From positions 5,368,459-5,432,458 of the forward strand of contig CM067590.1 in NCBI GenBank assembly GCA_034336665.1: 64,000 nucleotides of DNA, written 5' to 3'. A model generated the notes under the pieces. It saw nothing but the letters and a program-made list of their open reading frames with translations, did no database searches and was not told the DNA's origin. The DNA is from Luscinia megarhynchos. Taxonomy: Eukaryota > Chordata > Aves > Passeriformes > Turdidae. This document shows, piece by piece, positions 35,437 through 47,400 of the stretch (positions within the stretch are counted from its first letter, which is position 1; every line of letters begins with the position of its first letter). The position numbers and the translations under genes are program-made.

Positions 35437-38400
35437 CTGCAAGAGGCAGAGAGAACAGAGTCACAGAATCATGGCATCGTCAGGATGGGAAAAGACCTCC
35501 AAGAATACCAAGTTCAGCCATCAGCCCAGCACCACCACCATGCTCACCACTAACCCATGTCTCCATGTGCCACAGCCACACCTCATTTGAACACTTCCAG
35601 GGACAGTGATGCCACCACTGCCCTGGGCAGCCTGTTCCAATACCTGACAACACCCTTTCAGTCAAGAAATTTTACCACATATCCAACCTAAACCTCCCCT
35701 AGCACAGCTTGAGGCTGTTTTTTCTTGTCCTGTCCCTTGTTCCCTGGGAGCAGAACATGACCCCCACCTGGCTGCATCCTCTTCTCAGAGAGTTGTGGAG
35801 AGTAAGGTCTCCCCTGAGCCTCCTTTCTCCAGGCTGAGCCCCCCCAGCTGCTCCTCATCACACTTGTGTTCCAGCCCCTTCCCAGCTCCACTCCCTTCTC
35901 TGGACATGCTCCAGCCCCTCAGTGAGGGGAAAGAGGATCAATCCCTGAGCACCAGTGCCCACATCAGTCAAGTCCCAGCACAACCAAAGAGGCTGTTTTA
36001 CAGCCTCCAGAAATGGCAACATGTCTGGAAAAACTGAACTCCCCAAAGCTTTCCCTGCACCAAACAACCTGGGAATAAGCCACAGCCCTTGCTGAGCAGG
36101 CCCGGGCTCTGCCAGCACAGAGCTGACCTGAGAGGCAGCCAGGCTGTGCCACAGCCATGCAGGAGCCCCACGGGGCCAGAGGCCAAGCTGACCTTGCAGA
36201 GGGAGCACAAACTCTGACCTCGACCCACGGGGCACGCAGCACACGGCTCTTGGACACTTACTGTATCGCTCTCCTCATCGGAGACAGAGTGCAGCTGAGC
36301 GCTATAGTGGAGCGGGGAGTAAACCCAACTCCTCTCGTCTGTCGGCTGCCAGAGTGGCCAGAGACGGCAGGGAGAATGCAGGGAGAGCAGCAGCAGAGCA
36401 GGGAGCAAAGGAGAGAAGAGGAAAAATAAAAGGAGAAAATAAAAAGAGTAGGAAACAATACAGTAAGAACAGCTGTCCGCTGGAGGAGAGCACTGAGCCC
36501 AGAGGCAGCTCTCAGCAGAGAAGCCCTCCTCATCCTCAGCACATACCTGCTCACTGCTAATGGGAACCTGTGCCAGCTGCAGTGGGGGTACAACATCTCC
36601 TCTGGTAGGGTCAGAGTTTTAGAGCTTTTGAGATGTCAGGACACCTCAGCTCCCTGCCATGGCATCACCCGGCTCCAGAGAAACCAAGAGATCTGGGAGG
36701 TGACTTACCTAAGAGCTGTGACAGCTCTGGGTTCCTTCTCCTGCTACCAGCTCTCACCCTCCCATTTCGAGCCCTGTGTATGCTACAAACTGATGTCCAG
36801 GAAGGCTTTTACAGGGAAACTGCATTTGTTTGCTGTGCCTTCCTCCTTTGCAGAAGGCAATGGAGGTGGGGTGAAACCATGGTGGATGGTGGCCACAGAA
36901 AGGAAACGGTTATTGCTGAGATCTTGGGGACAGTGGGGTGATGGGAACAAGTACGACACAGGAGGCAAAACACAACTGGACCCTGGAAAGAATGACAGGA
37001 AGGAGGTGTGCTTTGAGGGACAGTTATCACAGCACTGGGCACTGGTGTGAGAAGACACACTGCTCCGTACACAGCACATTCAAGGGCTGGTCTCTGCTTC
37101 CAGGCTTCCCAAGGGGGGCCCCTTCTACATTGCAAACAGGCTCTTTTGTCTCCAGGGGAGCTCCCACAGAGAAGAAACTGCCCCCTTTGACCCAGCCTGA
37201 GATTTGCAAAGGAAGAGAAGCAGAACTGGATGCTTGGAAGAAGCCTGTGGTGTTCCCAGCCGAGGAACTAAGCGTGACAGTTTACAATGTACAAGGAACT
37301 ACAAGAAGCCAGAGAAGCTTTGAAGCACTGGGCTCCACATACTGAACCCTCCAGTAACTGCAGCTCCATTAGCAGGGACTGCTGGGAGGAAGGAAGATTG
37401 AGAAACCCCTGTTTGGGGCTTCTCACAGGGCTTTGTCAGAGATTCTTTCAGGAAAGCTCCCCACCACATCAAGCTTGTCCCACATCCTTTTTCATCCATG
37501 ATGCTTCATCCTTCCTGACTGAACCACATGCTCCAGCCAGTCTCTTTCAGAGCCTTTTAGGATCTTGGATGCATGCAGGGAGCAGTGGGAGATAAAGGAG
37601 CATTCAGTGCTTGGCATTACCCCTCCGGGTGCCAGAGCAGCCAAACCCAGCTTAGGGACAGGAGGAGCTGCAGGAGGAATTGCCTGTTTGCCCACAGAAG
37701 TGCAGCACCTTCCTCATGCCATCAGCCACAGCCAGGGGCACATTCCTGCCCCTGCTTCCCCATGCACCCTGCCTGTAACCCAAACACCCAAATGGGAGCA
37801 CCAGGCTGCACCAGCAAGGCTCCAGCAGCACTGCCACCACCCCCTGGGGACAGCAGCTTTCCCAAAACTAAAAATGCTAAACCCCAGAACAGTCTCAACT
37901 CTAGATTCAGCCCCTAAAATCTCTAATGCTTCCCTGCATCTTCTGGAAAGGAAAATCCTCCCTGCTCACAGAACACCTTCAGTGAGGAGGGAGCCCACTA
38001 GTGATGCTGAGAAGGGCAGAGAACTGAAACCAGTCCTAACAGCACCAGCTCCTGCCTCATTTGGTTTATGAGCTGCTCCCCACAAGCCAAAACAGATCTG
38101 TTTGCAACTGGAGTTTTAAAAGCTTCAAAAGATCTTAATGGTGTCTTTAAAACCCTCTTCCTGGACTGAGGAACTGAGCCTGCCATCACCTATACAGGCC
38201 CCGGTGCCTCTCTGGCCAGATCTGGCTCTTAGAATCACAGAACAGTTTGGGTTGGAAGATCACCCAGTACCCCTCCTTGCCATGGCAGGGGCACCTTCCA
38301 CTGTCCCAGGTTGTTTCAAGCCCATCCAATCTGACCTTGGACATTTTCAGGGAGAGGAACAACCACAGGTTCTCTGGGCAACATGTGCCAGGGCCTCATT

Positions 38401-41400
38401 GCTCTCACTTTTCCCAAGGGCTGGGTGACACTGCAGCCCATCCCAGGGCAGGAGCTATGTCACCAGTCTGCAGAAAAGCAGGACAGAGCTCATGATTCTC
38501 TCAGATCCTACAAGGAAATCCAATGAATGTCATTTTGATCCGTTTCCCCCATTTCTGCTGGGCTGGTTCCTAATGCCCATTTAAACCAGAGCCCCAGCCA
38601 CTGAGAGAAATGGGGTGCTGGCCCCAGTGTTTCAAAGCTGCAGCTCTGCTCCCCTACATGCTGGGCTGGCGTGGTCACTTACAATCCCAGAGGAACGCGA
38701 GGTAGTTCGGAGTCTGCGCTGGCGGGGAGAGTAAATCCAGTACCTCCCATCTGTGAACTGAGTGGCCCCAGGACAAGTGAGGTGAGAAAGGAAACAGAGG
38801 AAAAAAAGGATGATATGAAAGAGAGGATGAAAGAGAAAGCAAAAAACAAGGGGTTGGGCAACTCCAGGCCTCAACAGGTGAGCAGGTGGGAAAGCCGTGC
38901 AGGGGAGAGCAGCACCCAGGCCCTGCCACACTCTGCACTTTTATTCCCTGGGGAAGAACAGGAGAATGAAGTGTTCTCCAGGAGCAGAGCTCCAGTGATC
39001 AGAGCACAGTCCCCTGGGACTGGCCAAATCCTCCTCTGCACACACCATCCCTTCACCCACCATTGCCCTGAGCACTGCTGTGGGAGCAGCTGTGGTGCTA
39101 CTTGAGCACACGCGTGCAGCCCCACCTGAGCTCCAGCTCAAGAGGTTTTCCAAGCAGAGTGCTCATGGGAACTCAAATCAGCTTTTCCCTTCATCCCAGC
39201 AGTGACAAACACTCCACAGCACACGACACACATTTAATGCAAAACTCCGACTCAGATGAAGTATGAAATGCTGATGAGCAGTCAGTCACACTCTCTGTGA
39301 ACACACTGCAGAATCTTCCCTTGGATAGAGGTGCCCCTCAAGCTGGGGGGAGTCATATGCCCAGGGACAGGAAGAGCAGCTGACCCTAGTTAGAAGACAC
39401 TTGGATCTGCCTGCACACAGCTGCCATCCACAGGCAAGGAGGGGCCATCAGTACTAAGGAGTTGCATTTTGAACAGCATGCATCCAACCCCAAACAAGCT
39501 GTAAAACAGGGCTGATTCCTTCCACAGCTCCCACGAGCCTCAGAGCTGACTCGGCAATGAGTGAGCAGCTCTGCAGCAGAGTCACAAGAGCCCAGGGAAA
39601 GGCCAATGCTGCATTTTAGTTTAGCCTGAAGGAGCCCATCACATGGGCTCAGGTCATCTCCAGCACCACAGAACCAACAGCAACAGTCGGAGCGAGGAGG
39701 AGCTGGGCACCTCTTTTAATGAGGGTTCCAGTGCCCAGGCACGAGAGAGAGCTCAGCTCTCACAGGACAGGCACTCAGCTCTGCTCTGGGAATCCATGGG
39801 ACAGGTAGGTGTTGCTAAAAAACCTCTTCTCTGGTCTGCAGAAGTTGCTCAGCCATTGTGGGAGCTGAGTGAGGACCAGCGCCAGGCTCCACGGCACTCT
39901 GCTGCCAACCACCAACTTACTCCCTGGCTCAGCACTAGACTCCCACTGCATCACCTAATGCAGCCTGCAGGGAAAGGAAAAGCCAGCGTTCACCAGAGCC
40001 CAAGGTCACCCTCTGCAACCACCTCCCTCTGGGTCTAGGCCATGTTTGTGTCAGGAAGGCAGCCAAGATCTGTGGCTGAGGAAGGAAGAACCTCTCTGTT
40101 GCACCCACATCACCTTGGCTTGTCCCAGGAGCAAATGTGCTGGCCTAGATAAGCACTTGTGCTTGGAAGTAGAGCAGCACAGCTACAGCTACATCCACAG
40201 CAGGAGTGCCACCTGTGTGAGCCCCACTAGATGCTGCTTTGAGTTCTCCAAGTTTAATCCAGTTCCCTGCATTTAAAAAAACCCACCCAGCACCGAGGTT
40301 TCAAGGTGCTCCACACCAAGATGGTGCAGGACAGCCACTGCCTTGTACCTGACTGCCTGGAATGGATACTGACAGCCTTGTCCAACCCTTCCCATCACAC
40401 CCCGAGGGTCAGGAGGAGGTCTCTTACAAAGTATATGTCTGTGACTGGCACGTCATCTTCATCCGAGGCCTGGCTGGCTGGCTCTGAGGCCTGGCTGGCT
40501 GTCTCCACCTCTACAGTGGCTGTGGATGTGACAATGGCACAGGCTGAAGAAGCTGCCTCTCTGCAGAGGGGAAAGAGATGACAATCTAGTCACTGCAGTC
40601 AGGACAGGAGCAAGCAAAGCTAATTGATTACAGGGGAGCTGAAGATGCTATGCTGTCACATCACATCAGGGCAGGTCAGGTCAGAACTGTGCTCAGCCTC
40701 ACCCAGGACTCCAGCAAAGCCTCCAGCACAAGCAGCCACAGCTCAAAACCCACTCAACACTCCAAAACACTCACTCTTTGACTTCCTCTTCCTCAGGAGC
40801 TACAATCTCAACGTCACACTTGGGCTCCAGCTCGACACTGATTTCCTGAACCTCCTCCTCGACCCGCACCTCCTCGTGTGACCTGGAAACCAAGGAGACA
40901 GGCCCAAAGGCTCAGCTGGGCATGAGTTATGCATAGCCCTCAATTTTAGGTCAGCCTGAATCAGTCCAGAGCCAGCCAAGCCTCTTGTGCAGCTCTGCCC
41001 CAGCACACAGCTGCTACTGCTGCTACTGTGGCACTGGGCTCCCAGCACAGACTCAGTGGCTGATTTCAGCTCAGAGGGAGCACTCAGACCTCCTAGGACT
41101 GAGGGTTTGGATAACCAAAACTCCCAGGAAAAAGAGTCAGTCCTGAAGATTGCAGCAATCAGGAATAACAAGGTGGGAAAAGAGGACAAGAGCAAAGGTG
41201 TTAAACAGCCAGTGCTGCAGGAAAGACAGGCAGTGTCAGATGCAGCATGGGAGCAAAGAGAACTGGCCTCCAGGGAAAACTTGTGTCCACAGCCTGGCAC
41301 CAGGCCAGAGGCTCTAACCTCTTCCAAGACCCCCACTACACCAAAGCTGCTCTGAGGTTGAGATCAGATTGATCTGCACACTGTGGAACTGTTTCTGACA

Positions 41401-44400
41401 ATCTTCACTTTAATACCTCATGCTACTAAAGTAATTACTTGTGCAGCAGGGCTGACTCCACTGTCCCCATGGAAGGAGGAGCAGGAGCCTGCCAAGGTGA
41501 GGGGCAGTTGTCAGAGAAGGGCTGAGCTCTGGGTACACTGACTGCACTGCCCTGCTCCAGGCTGACTGACCAGAGCTGGGGCCAGTTCCATTCAAGGAGC
41601 TCACTGCATTCTTTCTCACAGGGCTGGACCTCAAATCTGGAGTAGACCCCAGCAGACCAGAATAACCAGAGGCATGACACATTCTTGAGCAAAGTGGGTA
41701 AAGGTTTTTTCTATCTCAGCTCAGGAGTGTAAATTCTTGCTTTAATAAATTTATGTCTACACTGGTTTTTCCCAGGGGATCCCAGAGAGCTCCACAAGTG
41801 CACAGGTCCCTTCTCTCCCAGAAAGGGCACATGGAGGCACTGGCTCTAGAAAGGGACAGATTAGGCAAAAATCAGCAAGGGTGGCCACACCTGCAGACAG
41901 TCAGTGTAGCTCTGGCAAATCTGTGACAGACAGATCTACTCTGACCAAGCCACTGAGCTCCTGAATGCTCCCAGGTCACTCTGATGCACCTGACCTATTT
42001 CTGGGTGAGCAGTCACATACTACAGCAGCTCCTTCCCTCCATGAGGTACCATTGAGTCTGAGCTATTCTGGATGAAGTCACTGCATTTTCCACATGGGCC
42101 CCACCACTGGGGCCTGAGTTTAAGTCTCTAATTTTCAGCAATTTCTAACATTGGATTCTGCAGGATATGAGGTGCTTCACAAGTCCCTGACACTTCACAT
42201 AGGGAGCAGGTCCCTGCCCTGTAAGGACAGGAATTTACCAGGATTCAGCAACATGCAGCATCCAGAGGTATTTTCACTGGGAAATACCACAGAAAGGGAT
42301 TTTTTCACAGGGCATGTCAACAAAACTCAGCATATCACTCAAAGCTTGGAACAGCAGCAGATGCCTGTAACATGGGGCAAACCCTCATCTTCCAATGACC
42401 TTCCCTTCCAAGCACCAAACACTGACTGCAGGGAGAGAGCAGATCAGCCTGTCAGGCTCCTCTGGCTATGGCACATGCCAGGACTGAGTTTCTGATGTCA
42501 TTTTAAAGCCTACTACACCCACACAATGTCCTGGAAAGCGAGGGCAGCATCTGCTGGCTCCTCGTGCAGATCCTGCTGACATGGGCAATGGGATGATTTT
42601 TACTGGTGCAAAATAATTCCACAATAATGCACAATAATTTAATTATATGAGCCTCTAAAATCAGACACCCCTCTGCAGCACAGCATTTCTGTCCTACCAT
42701 GCCCTTGGCTCTGAGACACCACAGAAGGGAAAAAGTCTCACAGATTTCTGAAAACACTGGAAGCTACTTCTATGGGGACTGAGGGTGCTCAGTGCCTCAC
42801 AAAGTCAAAGCCCTTTCACTTTGCCCAGGCCACAAGCAGATGCTCAGAGGAGCAATGTTCCTGCTGTCACTTACTTGCTTAAAGGGACCTCTGGTGCTGG
42901 GTGGGTGGGTAAATGTGGACAGCACTGTTTTCCCCTTTCCTATCACACAACTGTGGTATTTTCAAAGCACTAAGAGATCTGCTTTGCAAGGAAAATTCTG
43001 AGTAAGAAATGGGGATTATCTGTTTGCAGAAGCAGCTCAGCATCCATGCCAAAATCCTGGAGCTGCTGAAATTTCCACTCAGCCCTCGAAGAGACCCTTG
43101 CACAGGGATAAACATGAGGTGTCTGTGCAGCAGAGAAAAGATGAGACAAGAAGACAGGAGACCCATTTCTCACCTGCCATCCTGCCCTGAGGAGTGTGTA
43201 CGCCTCCTGCGGAAAGAAAACAGAAGAGTCTGGAGGAGCAATTTGAGCCAGAAATCCTGCACTGTCCCCAAATCTACCTCCTCATTCCATGAGGGAGATG
43301 TTCTACTTAACAGCTGACACTTCTTCCAGCAATAATTAATCCCATCAAAGCTGTGTCTGCTTGCTCCCAGGAGAGATTTAATTAAAATCGGTCATTAGCA
43401 TTCCAGCGTGCAGGGCACTGCCGGGATGTGCAGCACAGAGCAATGCAGCACTCGGCCAGGGGCAGCAGGGCAAGTGTCCTCACCTGTACCTGGGCTGCTC
43501 AGAGCTCTCCGAGGGCGATCGCTCGGGGACAGACAGAGATGTTGACGATAGTGTCGTGGCTATGGAGGCCGTGGTAGCTTCTTCAAAGGAAGGAGGAGTG
43601 CAAGGGAGCAGGTCTGGCCTGCCTGCTGGCCCAGAGCAGGGTCAGGGGAGAGGCAGGAAGAAGAGATGATTAAGTCAAACACCAACACTTCACCTACACC
43701 AGCCCCGTGGAGGCTGTTCCACCATGAACCTGCACACCCGAACTGGGACTGGGCACTCAAACCACACACAGGCAGGAAGTTTAGTTGGGTCCATGAACAT
43801 CACAGCTTCTCCCAAGGTGTCCTTTGGAGAGAGCCAGTCAGCACCACTTTCAGCACAACAGGCAGGAAAAAGAATGCCAATGAAGACTTCTCACTGGTGA
43901 CTAAATCTCTCTTGGATCACCAGAGATAAATATCCAAGTAAATTAAGAGATGAACTGAGTGTCCAGTGTACAGGGAGCAATCCAACACCCATGCACTGGA
44001 GGAGCCTGTCCTCCAGCACTCAGCTGTAAATGCAGCCAGATGGAAGTGAAGGAAAGGCAGCACAGAAGCAGCCCATTCCTGTTTTCCAATGGCAAGATCC
44101 TGCCTGTAATAACTGCCCAAACACTGTCGTTGGAGTGCTGCAGTTCCCAGTCACTACCCCCCCACCCCCATTTTTTTAAAAGAGTAGAAAATACAATTTT
44201 CTGTTGGCTTTTTGGGCTATGACTTATGGTGCCCCATGGCAGCAGCTGTCTTGCAGTAGTGATGCAGGCGACCATTTTTACTGCAGAATCCCACAGTGCT
44301 GCTGGTCTCCTTTGATGCAGAGGTGTTGCATCAAGTACCTGCTGGTGCTGCAACAAAACGATGCACTCTTACCTTCTTCCCTGTCCTGGTTAGGTTTAGC

Positions 44401-47400
44401 ACCTGCAAAGCACAGCAAGACATGCAATGAAGAGCTATCCATGAGGAAAGATTGCAGTCGGTGCACAGTGGGAAACTTGGCGAGAACAAGGGAGGATCCT
44501 AAGGAACTGCTAGGAAAGAGAGGGTAACCACAGAGCCAATACCCTGGGCGGGGCTGTCACCTTCATCATCGAGGGTGGGGTAGCTCCGGGCCGCCCGCAG
44601 GTCGTACTGGGTGTCGTCCTTGTCGGAGGCCAGCTGGCTGGCCGAGAACGCCGCGGTGGGACCCGCCGTCTTCACGGCCAGCAAGGCACTGCGCCCCTTC
44701 TTGGAGGGGGACGACTTCAGAGCTGCGGGGTGCAGGGAGGGAGACACAAGGTCCAAGCACCACCACCAGCTACTGCCACACCAAAGGTACTTTTCTCTTC
44801 ACAAGGAGAAGCTCTGCCCTCGCACACATCCCTCCTGGACCGAGCCCAGGTCAGGCGCAGGGACTGGGTGGGAGCCTGAGCAGACCAAGGCAGAACGTGA
44901 CAATCTGAGGGCAGTTCTTAGTTTTGCTCTGTATTGGGGGATGTTTTGGGTTGGAAGTGACTTTAAAAACCCTGTCTCACTCCACCTGCTCCATGGGCAG
45001 GGACATGGGCACTAGAGCAGGTTGCTGCAAGTTCTGTCCAACCTGGCCTTGGACATTTCCAGGAACAGGGCACCCACAGCTGCTCTGGGCAACCTGTGCC
45101 AGAGCCTTGCCACTCTCTGATTTCCTAACTTCTAATCTAACTCTGCCACCTCAACACCATTGCCCCTTGCCTGTCACTATCTGCCTGTATAAAAAGTCCT
45201 TCCCCCTTCTTTTCCTAAGCCCCCTTCAGGCACTGGAAGGGGCTCTAAAGTCTCCCAAGAGCCTTGTCCAGGCTGAACACCCCCAGCTCTCTCAGCTGTA
45301 CCACAGTGGAAAACCCTGCTCAGGCTCCAACCTAGACTCCTTGTGAGGTCTGCAGCAGCAAGGCCAAGGTAAAGCCTCACAGCACAGCAGCCCTGAACCT
45401 GGTACTTACAGGAATTCTTTCGAAACACCGTGTTGGTCATGAATTTGAAGAATCTCTCTGCATAAAAGCTGGGTCTGTGTACTGACACCGTGTCCTACAA
45501 CAGCAAAAAGCAATTGTTTAATTTTAAAATGATCCCTCAAGGCAGAATTTCTGTAACAACCAACACAATCTTTTTTATTCCAACATTTAGCACTGACAGA
45601 GCCTTAAAATGGAAAGACTTAACTGAAACACTCTAATTAATGCTATAAATAACCCTGAGGCGTTGCCTCTGATTCACTTGATTATATTCTTGCTGTGATT
45701 TTATAATGGATTTTGGTGATTTTATTCCTTTGCAGACTTCCTGAATTTTTTTTAAACACTGGCCTGATTGCATACATGAAATTTCTTCTGCCTTTGGTGG
45801 CTGCCATTCCAAGCACACCTGGATACCTTTGCATGTCACAGAGACACCCAAATTTCGCCCCATACATTTCAATTTTTTTTTTTGTTTAAAATAGTAAAAC
45901 TGAAGCTTTTGCTGCTTCTGATGTTTGACTGTGCTCCCATGACTTGGCATCTCCACATTTCCTTTGCCACTTTAAGGGAAGCCAGGAAATGCAAGGCTGA
46001 AAAATGGTTTCCACATTCAAGGTTGCTCTTTCAGAAACACACACCTGGCTGCTGCAGGAATGAAGCCAGCAGGGAAATATGGAAAGGGATTTGCTGGCCT
46101 AGAGCTTGCTGAAGTGGAAACAGCCAGTCACCAAAGAGAACAGCACAGGGCTCCTGGCAGCCCAGGAACACACACACCTGGGTGTTTGTTCCTGGTATCA
46201 TGGGAGGAAGAGAAGGGACACACAGGAGCAGGGGAGGAAAGCTGTGAGCACAACAGCTCAACATGTGAGGAGCTGGACTGAGCAAGGAAACCTGGCTGGG
46301 AACAAGTGGCACCACCCTGCTGTGCAGGAATGAGAGACAAGAACTGCTCCTTTCATCAACTGCAGCTGTGCCAGGTCAGTCTCTATAAACAGCCACCAGG
46401 TAATGCTGGGAGGCTTGGACAACTCCTGCCTCTGCACAGGCACTCACCCCATCATGGACAAGGGCCTTCCAGGTGTGTTCTAACTTCTTGATGAACCTAA
46501 TTCCCAGGAGAAGTGGAGAAAAAAATAAAGATACAGATTCAGGCATGTACTTGGTACCAAGCTCCCTTTCATACCCTATGGACAAGATCCCTGAGCTGCC
46601 AATGCCACCAGGACTGAACTTCCTCCAGCATCTCCCCAGCCAGGTCAGGACTGCCTGGGAACACCACAGGGAAGGAGGAGCTGGGCTGGAAGAGGTGCAC
46701 CTTCCACCTCTGGATATATGCTTCCCACACTGAGGTGGGAAACTGCTTCCTTATGAGCAGCTCATCACCCTGGACAAAGGGCTGTGTGTCCCCAGCTGTT
46801 CTAAGGACATAAGGGAAGCCCATGGCCAGCTTGGGGCAGCTGTATCTACTCATCCTCAGAGTCTCCAGGAGAGGACATCCACTCTGCTTTCATTTGGTAC
46901 TAGAAGAGATGTTATCAGCCAGAAAAGACAGACTGCCAGGTTACCCACCTGTATGACTGCAGGATATCTATGATTCCTACGTGCAGCAGGAGACGCTCTC
47001 CTTTGCCATTCACTGCTGGGATCCCTCCCATCCTGCAGGTAAAGCAGAACTTCAGCAGCTGCAGCCTCAGCCAGAGCACCTCTAACACCCAAGCTCTGGG
47101 GAAGGGCAGCCAGAGCTAAGGGGCTCCAGTGTGGTGTCAGATACATTCCAAAAGTGATGTGGTCACTTTGTGCATCACCATAGGAGTCACCAGCTGACCC
47201 CAGGTGTCCCAGGGTAACTGCCTGCATGGCCAAACACCACTATCATGACAGAACCTGAATTGTGTGGCACAGCTCTGCCCAGGCCAGAAAGGACCATGGA
47301 ATTTTCTCCTGCCTACTTTATTCTGGGGGCCAGGTTATTTATAGGTGAGTGAGAGCTGTCTGCCATTAGGGCAGTAAATGCTTAACAACGAGATATTCCC

